Assembly: GCA_021730105.1 (NCBI GenBank)
Contig: CP072538.1
Span: forward strand, 925,161 to 989,160
Length of the DNA stretch: 64,000 nucleotides
Reading direction: 5' to 3'
Source: Candidatus Ruthia sp. Plio_17_S18
GTDB lineage: Bacteria > Pseudomonadota > Gammaproteobacteria > PS1 > Pseudothioglobaceae
Position 1 is the first letter of the stretch. Each line of letters starts with the position of its first letter. Shown in pieces: positions 21,222 to 30,277 of the stretch. Made by a program: the position numbers and the translations under genes. The notes under the pieces are model-generated. The model was not told the origin of the DNA and did not search any database. It saw only the letters and a program-made list of their open reading frames with translations.

Positions 21222-21714
21222 ATGCAAAACGACAAAAGACAACAAGCAAAAACTCTCTTTAAATTACTATTTCACTACATTGGCTCGTTGCCATTGTTTT
21301 TGTTGCATTAATTGTAGTGGGCGTATACATAGAAAAAACTTTTTTTCTATGTACAATACACAAATCAGTTGGTATTCTACTCTTTTGCGTTATTTTAATA
21401 CGGGTAATTTGGCGCATTAAAAATGGCTGTCCTGCACCTGTTCAGTCAATATAAAAGAATTAAGTATTGGCACAGTGATGATGCCAATCTCTGGTATGTT
21501 AATGTCATGTGCAGATGGACATGGATTATCTATCTTTGGCTTGGAATTGCTAGCAATCAATCCAGATGAATGGAATTCAAGAAAAGTGATACCACTTAGT
21601 AAATCTCTTGCAAGTTTGGGTAATACCTTGCACGGGTTGGGTGGAAAAATAATAATATTTTCTATTACATTACATATCATCGGTGCGTTGTTCAAAACAC
21701 CATTTTATCGATAA
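21222..21714 (+). pseudogene. Cytochrome b561 family protein remnant
   Basis: The pieces SLHWLVAIVFVALIVVGVYI, HKSVGILLFCVILIRVIWRI, then PISGMLMSCADGH and LHIIGALFKTPF are in different frames and order as in YodB/CybB-type b561 (heme ligands on four helices). At least two frameshifts break it. The last ~80 residues are still open (from 21475). It is followed by the EF-hand gene 140 bases on. Confidence 0.75.
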
Positions 21715-21852
21715 AGACAGCACCTTGCATAGAATACTTGGTAAAAAGTACATATTTGAGGCCTGACAACCGAAGACTTTGAGTGAGTGTTTCGTATCAA
21801 TTAGTGTCAGTAAAATATTTTATTGACCTAACTAAAATATAAGGAAACAACC

Positions 21853-22188
21853 ATGAAAAAACAACCATTAATATTAACCCTAACAACAACTTTATTATTA
21901 ACAACAAGTAGTTATGCTTTTAGAGATAATGGCAAAGCATGTGATCAAGACAACCATGGACATCAATCATACAATCAACACCACACGTCGCACTATCTTA
22001 ATAAAAATCATAAGTTTGAAAGACATAATATGAATAATGCTGATAAAAAAATTACCTTAAATGAATTTATCACACTTAAAAAAGCACAATTCTCTCAAAT
22101 GGATACAAATGGTGATGGCGTATTAACACAAAACGAAATGAGAAATCATAGACGAAATCAACATCAACCAACAAGAAGGATGTTCTAA
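21853..22188 (+). CDS. Secreted EF-hand, His-rich protein
   Basis: 111 residues. A signal peptide (MKKQPLILTLTTTLLLTTSS YAF) ends near residue 23. The mature part is His-rich (NHGHQSYNQHHTSHYLNKNH), then a canonical EF-hand loop DTNGDGVLTQNE near 86-97 after the helix FITLKKAQFSQM. The C-terminus is basic. It could bind calcium at the EF-hand and transition metals at the His-rich part in the periplasm. Ribosome site AAGGAAA is five bases upstream. It precedes an ECF sigma gene by 34 bases and may be one transcript with it. Confidence 0.75.
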   Translation: MKKQPLILTLTTTLLLTTSSYAFRDNGKACDQDNHGHQSYNQHHTSHYLNKNHKFERHNMNNADKKITLNEFITLKKAQFSQMDTNGDGVLTQNEMRNHRRNQHQPTRRMF

Positions 22189-22222
22189 TTATTTTTACTA
22201 AAAATAACTCTATAGCAATCTA

Positions 22223-22762
22223 ATGAGAGTTATTAGTAAGAAAAATGACGAATGCCTGATGATTATGATTCAAAAACACCATCATCAGGCATTTGATATT
22301 TTGGTTCAAAGGCATCATCAGCGTTTTTATGCTATGTCTTATCGCATGTTGCTTAATCAAAACGATGCTCAGGATATTGTCCAAGAAGCCTTTTTGAAAC
22401 TTTGGAACAATCCTAATAGTTATCAATCTGAAAAAAGTCTTTTTACCACTTGGTTTTATAAAGTGATTGCTAATTTGTGCCTAGATTATAAGAAAAAAAT
22501 TAAAATACAATTAATTGAACATATTGACTATGTTGCAGACCCGTCCGATTTGGAAGCAAATTTAGAACAAGAACAAGCACAATTTAACCTTAAACAAGCC
22601 ATTATTTCACTGCCTAAGCGACAGCGTTTAGCAATTGTTTTATGCTTTTATGGAAACATGAGCAACAAACAAGCTGCCCAAATTATGAACATACGACTTA
22701 AAGCCTTACAATCATTACTCATGCGTGGTAAAGCGCAACTCAAGCAAAAACTTAATCTATAA
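22223..22762 (+). CDS. ECF-type RNA polymerase sigma factor
   Basis: 179 residues with sigma region 2 (RFYAMSYRMLLNQNDAQDIV, QEAFLKLW) and sigma region 4 (SLPKRQRLAIVLCFYGNMSN, KQAAQIMN), no region 1 or 3. The region-2 core DAQDIVQEAFLKLW is typical of the family. It is followed by a one-helix membrane protein and a periplasmic sensor, an order that fits a sigma/anti-sigma signal unit. Start by first ATG at 22223; a second candidate is MIMIQKHHH a few codons on. Confidence 0.88.
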   Translation: MRVISKKNDECLMIMIQKHHHQAFDILVQRHHQRFYAMSYRMLLNQNDAQDIVQEAFLKLWNNPNSYQSEKSLFTTWFYKVIANLCLDYKKKIKIQLIEHIDYVADPSDLEANLEQEQAQFNLKQAIISLPKRQRLAIVLCFYGNMSNKQAAQIMNIRLKALQSLLMRGKAQLKQKLNL

Positions 22763-22770
22763 TAAAAATT

Positions 22771-23055
22771 ATGTTTAATAACGATAAAGAACTCAAATTA
22801 CAACTGAACAAGCTAAAGGTTCAAGCGCCCTCTGCTTATGCCGTTCAAAATATTATTAAAAAAAGCAAAACTCAATCAAACGCCTACATGTCTTCAGAAG
22901 TCATGGCGTTAAGTCTATTAATACTACCGAAAAAAATAATACTGCTATTTATTTTAATCCTAGGCATTGTTATTGGCTGGGGATCAACCAATGATATAGC
23001 AGACCAAGACGATTATTTATTTTCTGATTATCAACAAGGTGCTTTTTATGAGTAA
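22771..23055 (+). CDS. Small one-helix membrane protein, anti-sigma factor candidate
   Basis: 94 residues. An N-terminal cytoplasmic part of about 55 residues rich in Lys and Gln (ELKLQLNKLKVQAPSAYAVQ) would be able to bind a sigma factor. One membrane helix (KKIILLFILILGIVIGWGS) follows and then a short acidic periplasmic tail. CnrY of Cupriavidus is of the same size and plan. Similarity is by layout only; no domain signature is visible. It starts 8 bases after the sigma stop and overlaps the next gene by 8 bases. Confidence 0.7.
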   Translation: MFNNDKELKLQLNKLKVQAPSAYAVQNIIKKSKTQSNAYMSSEVMALSLLILPKKIILLFILILGIVIGWGSTNDIADQDDYLFSDYQQGAFYE

Positions 23056-23482
23056 AAAAATTAAAATTATTTTAACCATTTCATTACTGTTAAATATTTT
23101 ACTAATCGGTTTTCACATTGGCATGATTGCTAAAAAACAATGGCATGGCCATCATAAAAAGCCATTACATATAAAATTCTCAAACAGCTTGGTGCATTTA
23201 CCCAATGCACAACAGCACTTAAAAGAAAAATTACAACTATTTAAACGACAAGAAATAACCAATCATAAGAAAACCAAGCTCTTATATTCAGATATTTTTA
23301 ATCTATTATTAGCACCTGTGTTCGAACCAAGTTTATATGAGGAAAAAAGCCAACAACTGGCACAATTAAAACAGCAAAAGGATAAATTGATAAAAAACTT
23401 TATTAAAGAAACGGCGCTATCATTAGACCAACAACAACGTAAAAGATTTTTTCGCGCCTTAAGAAAAAGCAATAGACATTAG
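23048..23482 (+). CDS. Periplasmic metal-sensor-like protein (CnrX/Spy type)
   Basis: 144 residues. One N-terminal membrane helix (IILTISLLLNILLIGFHIGM) anchors a periplasmic helical domain. The juxtamembrane part is His-rich (WHGHHKKPLHIKF). Two long helices follow: KEKLQLFKRQE and LYEEKSQQLAQLKQQKDKLI, with the late RKRFFRALRKS, similar to the hooked-helix heavy-metal sensor family. Overlapping the anti-sigma candidate by eight bases, it is likely the input of that unit. I chose ATG 23048 over the upstream in-frame ATG at 23039. Confidence 0.75.
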   Translation: MSKKIKIILTISLLLNILLIGFHIGMIAKKQWHGHHKKPLHIKFSNSLVHLPNAQQHLKEKLQLFKRQEITNHKKTKLLYSDIFNLLLAPVFEPSLYEEKSQQLAQLKQQKDKLIKNFIKETALSLDQQQRKRFFRALRKSNRH

Positions 23483-23504
23483 TTACACAAACAGCTAAAT
23501 GTTT

Positions 23505-24338
23505 TTACAAACTATCTTCTAAAAAGCCATTTTTCTTAGTTATATTGTCTAATTCTTGCAAGGTTTTAAGTAGTTCTTCCATTTTATCAATCGGCATAGA
23601 ATTAGGGCCATCGCTCTTAGCGTTCTCAGGATCTGGGTGGGTTTCCATAAAAATACCACTAATACCAACAGCAACGGCTGCTCTTGCCAGAACTGGCACC
23701 ATCTCTCGCTGACCACCTGAGGTTGTACCTTGTCCACCAGGCTGTTGTACTGAATGCGTAGCATCAAACACCACGGGGCAATTTGTACTACGCATACTTG
23801 CCAAGCCGCGCATATCAGAAACCAAAGTGTTATAGCCAAACGAAGTACCACGATCACACACAGTAATTTGTTGATTGCCTGTGGCATGAGCCTTTTCAAC
23901 TACATTATTCATATCCCAAGGGGCTTGGAATTGCCCTTTTTTAATATTAACAGGAAAGCCCTGTTTACAAACATTTTGGATAAAATTAGTTTGACGCACC
24001 AAAAAAGCAGGTGTTTGCATCATATCAACCACACTTACCACTTCATCAAGTGGTGTATCTTCATGAACATCGGTTAAAACAGGCACGCCAACTTCATCTT
24101 TAACTTTTTGCAAAATTCTTAGACCTTGCTCCAACCCCAAACCTCTAAAACTATTGGCACTGGTTCGATTTGCCTTATCATATGATGACTTATAAATAAA
24201 GTTGATGCCCAAATCACTAGTGACTTTTGCCAAATAAGTTGCTGTTTCCATTGCCAAGACTTCAGATTCAATAACGCAGGGACCTGCTATTAAAAAAAAT
24301 GATTGATCAATACCTGCTTCAAAATCTAGTAATTTCAT
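23505..24338 (-). CDS. kdsA: 2-dehydro-3-deoxyphosphooctonate aldolase (KDO-8-phosphate synthase)
   Basis: This enzyme condenses phosphoenolpyruvate and arabinose 5-phosphate to KDO-8-phosphate for lipopolysaccharide. 277 residues. [13 protein letters not shown] at residue 15, [12 protein letters not shown] near 50, and [11 protein letters not shown] near 95 are typical. [12 protein letters not shown] near 200 is the other catalytic loop. With kdsB and lpxK elsewhere in the window, LPS synthesis is retained. Confidence 0.96.
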   Translation of the reverse strand: MKLLDFEAGIDQSFFLIAGPCVIESEVLAMETATYLAKVTSDLGINFIYKSSYDKANRTSANSFRGLGLEQGLRILQKVKDEVGVPVLTDVHEDTPLDEVVSVVDMMQTPAFLVRQTNFIQNVCKQGFPVNIKKGQFQAPWDMNNVVEKAHATGNQQITVCDRGTSFGYNTLVSDMRGLASMRSTNCPVVFDATHSVQQPGGQGTTSGGQREMVPVLARAAVAVGISGIFMETHPDPENAKSDGPNSMPIDKMEELLKTLQELDNITKKNGFLEDSL

Positions 24339-24399
24339 GGATTGAGTCTTGCTTAAAAATTTAATTATAAGTTATACAATTCATTTAAAATACTTAATC

Positions 24400-25197
24400 A
24401 TGGCAAATACCCCTGATATTTTAAAAAAAATTATTGCCAGAAAGCAGCAAGAAATTGCACAATGTATAAAAACCATGCCTTTGGCAAAGGTTATTGAACA
24501 ATCAAAAAACACATCAAAAACACGTGGTTTTTACCAAGCCCTTAAAACCAAAGTAGATGCCAAACAAAATGCTGTGATTGCTGAGATTAAAAAAGCATCC
24601 CCTGCAAAAGGCATTTTACGCAAAGATTTTAACCCAGTTGAAATCGCCAAAAGTTATGAGCTAGGGGGTGCTACTTGCTTATCCATTCTTACTGATAAAG
24701 ATTTTTTCCAAGGTGATAATCAATACTTAATTGACGCAAGAGTAGCCGTGTCACTACCAATTTTACGCAAAGAATTTATTATTGATACTTACCAAGTTTA
24801 TGAAGCACGCGTAATGGGTTCAGACTGTATTTTACTCATCGCTGCTTGTTTAACTGATGCGCAAATGAATGAGCTTTCATCATTAGCAATTTCTCTAAGT
24901 ATGGATGTATTAATTGAAGTGCACAACTTAAAAGAACTTAAACGCGCACTCAAACTTCACTTGCCAATGATAGGTATTAACAATCGCAATCTACGCACGT
25001 TTGAAGTGTCTTTACAAACGACAATAGACTTATTAAAAGAAATCAAGGGGGGTACTTTGGTCATCACTGAAAGTGGCATTTTAAACGCTGAAGATGTAAC
25101 ACTCATGAACACAAACAACATCTATGGCTACTTAGTGGGCGAAGCCTTTATGCGCCAAGTCAACCCAGGCCAAGCATTACAGGAGATTTTTGCATGA
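24400..25197 (+). CDS. trpC: Indole-3-glycerol phosphate synthase
   Basis: The enzyme closes the indole ring in tryptophan synthesis. 265 residues from the start MANTPDILKKIIARK at 24400. The family motifs are EIKKASPAKGILRKDFNP near 66, LRKEFIIDTYQVYEA near 130, GINNRNLRTFEV near 200 and ESGILNAEDV near 232. TrpF is not fused. It overlaps the following OsmC gene by 4 bases (ATGA). It is divergent to kdsA with about 60 bases between. Confidence 0.95.
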   Translation: MANTPDILKKIIARKQQEIAQCIKTMPLAKVIEQSKNTSKTRGFYQALKTKVDAKQNAVIAEIKKASPAKGILRKDFNPVEIAKSYELGGATCLSILTDKDFFQGDNQYLIDARVAVSLPILRKEFIIDTYQVYEARVMGSDCILLIAACLTDAQMNELSSLAISLSMDVLIEVHNLKELKRALKLHLPMIGINNRNLRTFEVSLQTTIDLLKEIKGGTLVITESGILNAEDVTLMNTNNIYGYLVGEAFMRQVNPGQALQEIFA

Positions 25198-25607
25198 AAA
25201 CGACCGTTAAATGGATTGATAATATGATGATGATCGGTGAATCAGCCAGTGGTCATGCTGTGGTTATGGATGGTCCTGCAGAATTGGGTGGCAAAAATTT
25301 AGGCATTCGCCCCATGGAAATGCTGCTACTTGGTATGGGTGGTTGCACGACTATTGATGTTATTTCAACTTTAAAAAAAATGCGTGAAGAAGTGCAAGAT
25401 TGTCATGCAGAAATTACCGCCAAACGTGCAAACAAATACCCAAAAGTATTTACTGATATTCATATTCACTTTGTTATTAAGGGAAACAACCTAAATGGAA
25501 AAAAAGTAGCCAAAGCAGTCAGCTTATCTTTAGATAAATATTGCTCTGCCTCCATCATGTTAGGGAAAACCGCCCAAGTTACGCACGATTTTGAAGTGCA
25601 TGAATAA
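25194..25607 (+). CDS. OsmC family protein, YhfA-like
   Basis: 137 residues. The redox cysteines sit in GMGGCTTIDVIS near 53 and in DKYCSASIMLGKTA near 115, spaced as in OsmC/YhfA peroxiredoxin-like proteins. They reduce organic hydroperoxides or bind fatty-acid-like ligands. Coupled by ATGA to trpC and by an eight-base overlap to the next gene. Signal peptide absent, so cytoplasmic. Confidence 0.88.
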   Translation: MKTTVKWIDNMMMIGESASGHAVVMDGPAELGGKNLGIRPMEMLLLGMGGCTTIDVISTLKKMREEVQDCHAEITAKRANKYPKVFTDIHIHFVIKGNNLNGKKVAKAVSLSLDKYCSASIMLGKTAQVTHDFEVHE

Positions 25608-25821
25608 CACTTGGGGATGGTTTGGCACAGTTACTGGCATTACAGGTGGATTATTGGTAGCACTTAACTTTGAATTATCTAAATTTGGCTATCTTTTTTT
25701 TATGACATCGGCCATTAGTTGGATTATTCAAGGCGCTAAAAATAATGACAACTCTCTAGTGCTACTGAATGCGGTCTTTGTTTGCGTTAATACATTAGGG
25801 ATTTACCATTGGTTTTCCTAA
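25600..25821 (+). CDS. Small membrane protein, two or three helices
   Basis: 73 residues from MNNTWGWFGTVTGITGG, overlapping the osmC stop by eight bases. Hydrophobic segments are near 8-25, 30-47 and 52-70 (LVLLNAVFVCVNTLGIYHWF). The architecture recalls short PnuC/YbjM-like repeats but is not decisive. Function unknown; coupling to osmC suggests cotranscription. Confidence 0.6.
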   Translation: MNNTWGWFGTVTGITGGLLVALNFELSKFGYLFFMTSAISWIIQGAKNNDNSLVLLNAVFVCVNTLGIYHWFS

Positions 25822-26210
25822 AATTATTACTCATCTTTAGCTTTAACGCTCTAATCAATCACAGTTTAGCGCAAACAACACACATTACCCAAATAGTCAA
25901 AGCATTATATATGAAAGTGCTTAACCTTGAAATTAGTTACGAGTTAGGCGAAAACATTTTTGATATTAAAAATCAAGTAGACGACATCAAAAGCCAACTG
26001 CTTTATCATGAAGACCAACTAGGCACACCCATCAATTATGACTAGCAATGGAGTAATTCAGAACCAGCCATTCTCAATGTCAAAATGAAGCTTAAAGCAT
26101 TAGAAGAAAAAGTCGAAGTCGAAGGTGACTACTGGGGCAACATACGACTCAGGCTTGGCCCTAAAGAACGCTACCGAAAAATCAACCTAAAATATCAATA
26201 CGGTTTCTAA
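25809..26210 (+). pseudogene. Secreted hypothetical protein with in-frame stop
   Basis: Reads from a TTG at 25809 as a signal peptide (VFLKLLLIFSFNALINHSLA), then a charged helical protein with IFDIKNQVDDIKSQLLYHED. A TAG at 26042 interrupts it, and the frame stays open (SEPAILNVKMKLKALEEKVE) to 26210. A single nonsense change separates the halves, but the first part alone could still be a short protein. Family not recognised. Confidence 0.5.
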
Positions 26211-26241
26211 AACTCGGCATTTAAATTTTAACAACTTAGCG

Positions 26242-26247
26242 TATAAT
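26242..26247 (+). promoter_or_regulatory. -10 element for tRNA-Ser
   Basis: A perfect TATAAT lies eleven bases before the mature tRNA. The matching -35 is weak. The gene is likely transcribed from here and may run into thiG. Confidence 0.5.
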
Positions 26248-26258
26248 GTTTTTTTCAC

Positions 26259-26350
26259 GGAGAGTTGGCCGAGTGGCTGAAGGCGCGCCCCTGCTAAGGG
26301 TGTATAGGGTTTATCCCCTATCGAGGGTTCAAATCCCTCACTCTCCGCCA
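26259..26350 (+). tRNA. tRNA-Ser (GCU anticodon)
   Basis: Class II tRNA of 92 nt. Acceptor GGAGAGT pairs with ACTCTCC, the anticodon loop CTGCTAA gives GCT, there is a long variable arm and CCA is encoded. It reads AGC/AGU codons. thiG starts 18 bases on. Confidence 0.95.
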
Positions 26351-26367
26351 TTACTTAAAAAATCCTT

Positions 26368-27153
26368 ATGATGATGACTGACACACCACTGGTAATTGCA
26401 GGAAAAACTTACCACTCTCGCTTGCTGGTTGGCTCAGGAAAATACAAAGATTTAACACAAACAAAACTAGCAACTGAAGCTGCTCAGGCTGATATTATTA
26501 CCGTTGCTATTCGTCGAACCAACATCGGGCAAGATAAAAACGAGCCAAATTTATTGAATGTTATCAACCCCGATAAATACACCATTTTGCCTAATACTGC
26601 AGGCTGTTACAACGCCAGAGATGCTGTGCGAACTTGTCAATTAGCACGGGAACTTTTGGGCGGACATAATTTGGTTAAATTAGAAGTATTAGGAGATGAA
26701 AAGACACTCTATCCTAATATTGTTGAAACCTTATCCGCTGCACGAATATTGGTTAATGATGGTTTTGATGTCATGGTTTACACCAGTGATGACCCAATCA
26801 TTGCTAAAGAATTGGAAAACATTGGCTGTGTGGCAGTGATGCCACTCGCCTCACTCATCGGTTCAGGTCAAGGCATTGCCAACCCAGCCAATATTAAACT
26901 CATCAAAGAGCACGCCAATGTGCCAGTATTGATTGATGCTGGTATCGGCTGTGCCAGTGATGCTGCCAAAGCTATGGAGTTGGGTTGCGATGGTGTACTA
27001 ATGAACTCAGCCATTGCCAATGCAAATGACCCAGTCTTAATGGCAAGTGCCATGAAACACACTGTTATCGCAGGGCGCGAATCTTTCCTTGCAGGCAGGA
27101 TGATGAAAAAGGCTTACGCTTCTGCTTCATCACCTATGGAAAATTTGATTTAA
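26368..27153 (+). CDS. thiG: Thiazole synthase
   Basis: Forms the thiazole phosphate of thiamine from deoxyxylulose phosphate, dehydroglycine and ThiS thiocarboxylate. 261 residues. The Schiff-base lysine is in [17 protein letters not shown] near 105; [16 protein letters not shown] near 156 and [20 protein letters not shown] near 190 bind phosphate. All features are intact. thiS is not adjacent. Start could be any of three successive ATGs. Confidence 0.96.
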   Translation: MMMTDTPLVIAGKTYHSRLLVGSGKYKDLTQTKLATEAAQADIITVAIRRTNIGQDKNEPNLLNVINPDKYTILPNTAGCYNARDAVRTCQLARELLGGHNLVKLEVLGDEKTLYPNIVETLSAARILVNDGFDVMVYTSDDPIIAKELENIGCVAVMPLASLIGSGQGIANPANIKLIKEHANVPVLIDAGIGCASDAAKAMELGCDGVLMNSAIANANDPVLMASAMKHTVIAGRESFLAGRMMKKAYASASSPMENLI

Positions 27154-27242
27154 GTTGCTCAATAACTTAGAGTAAAAATCTCAACCCAACAAAAACAAAA
27201 CACCTTAATCAAATTATTTTTAAATAATGAATATTTGCGCCC

Positions 27243-27703
27243 TTATCTTTGTCGTGTAGCGCTTGCTAAAGTTCCTTCAATAACAAATGAGAGTGTTCTG
27301 ATACTTTTTCTATATTTTTTGATTTCATTAACTTTTATATACACATCCCATGTATGCTGACATTTGAGACAATCCACGCCTGTTTTATATTTATTAAACA
27401 TTACTTCACTGTGAGCAGCCATGTATAGAAAATTTTTTAAACACTTTATGCTCTGATATGGACGCAACCTTTTCCCAATGAAAATTAGGCAGTAAAGAGT
27501 CTATGGAACATCATTTCTATTCTTTTATGCTTAAAGCCTTTACACTCAGGCATGAAAACATATTCCAAGAAATTTACAAACGCTTCAAACGCCATAAAAC
27601 TTGTTAGTAAGGAGGATAATAAAAGGTGATGATATGAAGGATCATTACCCTCATTTTCATTTTGGATAAAAAGTTCAATAAGTTTTGAAGATGATCGCCA
27701 CAA
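27243..27703 (-). pseudogene. Hypothetical protein remnant, frameshifted
   Basis: Two open pieces, 27485-27703 (SLLTSFMAFEAFVNFLEYVF) and 27243-27467 (KCLKNFLYMAAHSEVMF and onward), are in different frames and look like one helical protein of about 150 residues. The segment AFEAFVNFLE is reminiscent of HEPN-type proteins but this is not firm. It is the first remnant of an accessory island. Confidence 0.4.
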
Positions 27704-27872
27704 ATATTCATGTGTATATACCTCTTATTCTACAACATATTCTTTTATAGGGCTGGTGTCAGTTATATTTCTTTTTCTGATTTCATTTTACATCCTAAAA
27801 GATAAGGGGCATAAATATTAATTAATCTGCTCATTTTTCTCGGTACGGGCTTATTCTTTCTTAATTTGCGCT

Positions 27873-28250
27873 TTAACAACACAACACCTCTGCTTTGTTA
27901 ACAAATTTATCACCGACTAATACTTTACCTGTTCTTGTGTGTTTTTGCAACTGTAATATTTTATTGTCTTTTGCTTGCTGTAGATATTCTTTCCAATCGT
28001 CAACCCACTTTAATAATCTATCTGTCTTTACAATACCAAGATTATCATGTCCTGATAAATGAGCATGAACACTACTATAAGCATAATCCCATGGCTCACT
28101 AACCATACCCGCCTTAACAGGATTAAGCTCAACATAAGCGGTTGCTTGCAAAAGATAGGATTCATCCATAGGAAAAGAAGAAAACCGTCCTTGCCAAAGG
28201 CAGCCTGTTCCACTGTTCTCTTTGATTGATCATGCGCGTATAATTTTTGT
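27873..28250 (-). pseudogene. REP-associated tyrosine transposase (Y1/IS200-like) remnant
   Basis: The piece NSGTGCLWQGRFSSFPMDES, then ATAYVELNPVKAGMVS and PWDYAYSSVHAHLSGHD, is the conserved C-terminal half of RAYT-type Y1 transposases (the ELNPVRAG and YxWSS motifs). The N-terminal part with the first HUH histidines is missing. No flanking inverted REP hairpins are seen. A dead copy of a mobile gene. Confidence 0.85.
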
Positions 28251-28287
28251 GCTCCACATTTTTTCTATGGTGTATGAAAATACACCT

Positions 28288-28675
28288 TTATACTCTTTCA
28301 TCTACATAATCATATTCAAGTATTAATCTTCTATTTACTAGATAATTCAAAATCTTATTATTGCACACTATCCTCATATCTCCCTCAAACGACGCTTTTA
28401 TTACCTTTTGTCAAATTCCCAAATTGATTTCATAATACTATGTTTTGTATTAATTTTTCTCTGATATGTCATAGTATTTTCATAAAAAAATACTCCCCAT
28501 AATTGGGTAACAACATCCAATTGTCTGGGTAAAGATTTTGCTAATTCATTCCCTACATCTACCACTATTTCATTTAATGGAATTTTGTCCCATGCCTCAT
28601 AATCAATCTTTGGTTTGCTATTAATTCCTGCAAATAGCAAACTTGGTAATAAGAAAATAATTAATATCGTTTCAT
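28288..28675 (-). pseudogene. Small secreted protein, frameshifted
   Basis: Frame pieces: the start MKR is followed after a one-base shift by ILIIFLLPSLLFAGINSKPK (a signal peptide), then IDYEAWDKIPLNEIVVDVGN and QLWGVFFYENTMTYQRKINT. Another shift near 28407 leads to IKASFEGDMRIVCNNKILNY, ending DYVDERV. Not recognised. It overlaps the end of the upstream membrane gene. Confidence 0.45.
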
Positions 28676-28905
28676 TTTTTTCCTGTATTGATCTGTTATT
28701 AAAGACATTATATATACTTGTCCCAAGCCACCATAAACTAACATTAAAGGAAACCATTCTCCTAATGAAAACCCAACATATAATGGCACTAAAAAAAGAG
28801 TAATCGGTAAAAGAAAAAATGATATTGTCACCCAAAAAAACCAGCAACATTAAAAACAATATCCATACAAAGAGAAGGCCCCCATGCTCCAGTAATTATT
28901 TTCAT
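28661..28905 (-). pseudogene. Small membrane protein, frameshifted
   Basis: Starts MKIITGAWGPSLCMDIVFNV and shifts frame in a run of T after VAGFF; the continuation FLLPITLFLVPLYVGFSLGE, then WFPLMLVYGGLGQVYIMSLI, ends YRKKMKRY at 28661. Two or three membrane helices. Its end overlaps the start of the secreted protein, which suggests that the two were a coupled pair. Family unknown. Confidence 0.45.
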
Positions 28906-28942
28906 AATCGCTATCCTAATTTATCTAACATTTTGTACCCTT

Positions 28943-29799
28943 TTAAAAAGCTTGGGTTAAATCAATGGTTTTATTGTTTTTGTGAAGACAAGATACTGTC
29001 TTATCTTGAAAGGCGAATGATTTGATACATTTAGGATTAATATACATATTTTCTATTTGCCAACATTTCTGCCAGCCCTTCTTTTGAATAATACAATGTG
29101 TAAGCATTGGTATTCATGGAGTCTAACTTAGCACTTCGCTTCGCAAACCGACAGGAATAGTATATTTGCACAAAATGTACTATCCATCCCCAGTTGTTTC
29201 AAATGCTTCTTCATGGCTTGAATAATACAACTCGCTATCCTTTTTCTTTCTGCAATAAGTGTATTCAGCTTGTTGAAGATAGTGTCGCTTGTGAGTTCGT
29301 ATAGTAGGACCAGTAGTAATAACTAAAGCATCTTGATTTGACTATGCCTGCGCATATGCTCTGTAAGAATAGATTACCACTTTATCATCTGTTTCACTAG
29401 AATATTGAAACGCAAAAAATGCAGCGATGTATAGTGACCTACTCCAATCAAATAAAGGTGTAGGGTATCCATGATGTCGTAGATAGACCATGAATTCATA
29501 TTCTTCAGGTGGAGATAGTGTATCAGTAGATGCAATAGGTGTTTCAGTTGACCAGTTAACTCCAAAACATGACTCAAAAGCACGTTTTGTGATTTTTATC
29601 TCTTTCTAACATTCTCCCATGGTTAGAAATTTTGTTTTATTTCGCTCTAAAGTTGATTCTAGCTTCCACAACTTGCACATTTTTGTCTTTGACCCCTGAC
29701 AAGAAGGTTGGAGACATATGTTTCAGTCTGCTTACGCAAAGATTCTTCTTCCTTTAGTAATTTTGAAACAAAACCCTCCAAATTTTTACATTCCGTCAT
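28943..29799 (-). pseudogene. FRG-domain protein remnant
   Basis: The frame begins MTECKNLEGFVSKLLKEEES at 29799, with FRGQ-like LLVRGQ and KCAS after it. Next comes the diagnostic segment YLRHHGYPTPLFDWSRSLYI, AAFFAFQYSSETDDK, in the place of LQHYGxPTxLLDWT..P..AxxFA of FRG domains. The C-terminal part includes TIRTHKRHYLQQAEYTY, then CKYTIPVGLRSEVL and KLDSMNINAYTLYYSKEGLAEM. Several stops and shifts interrupt it. FRG proteins are found in genomic islands and near defence genes; their biochemistry is not settled. Confidence 0.75.
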
Positions 29800-29882
29800 T
29801 GTGTTATATCATAAAAAATATGACTATATAACAACAGAATAAAAAGTTTTTTATTTAATTTCATATCTGATAAATTAAGAGC

Positions 29883-30206
29883 TTAATCTAAAAAGTTTTC
29901 TTTCTCTTTTTCCTCTTCAGATTTTTTAATTCGCACACCAGGTTTAGACAGAACTTCTCAGAAAAGAGAATCCCAACCTTCTGCATCAGCCTCTGAAATT
30001 ACTTTGTTAATTTCTGAAACATGAATTACGCTACAAGAAGCCTAGTTATCACCATAGCGACAATCAAAGTCACAAAAATCTACTTCTTCTGGTAGTTTTT
30101 TATTACGCTCACGCTTAATATATTTTTTAAGCTCGTATTTAATGGCTTCAACCACTCTGGGTCTTTGTTTTTTAGGGTGTGAAAAGCTGAATCTTTTTTT
30201 AATGTT
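29883..30206 (-). pseudogene. DUF6172-like protein with two in-frame stops
   Basis: One reading frame: KKRFSFSHPKKQRPRVVEAI, KYELKKYIKRERNKKLPEEV, DFCDFDCRYGDN, a TAG, IHVSEINKVISEADAEGWDS, a TGA, and EVLSKPGVRIKKSEEE. The pattern matches a small family found widely in gammaproteobacteria (DUF6172 as I recall it). The start codon is lost. No function known. Confidence 0.65.
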
Positions 30207-30277
30207 GTATCTAGATAATAGTAAGAGGTTGATTATATTGTATTATCAAGTTGCCTTACAAACTATAAAATAGATTT

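Noticed and set aside
27873..28250. An active insertion sequence
   Set aside because: Only the C-terminal half of a Y1 transposase remains, with no start, no HUH first part and no flanking hairpins.
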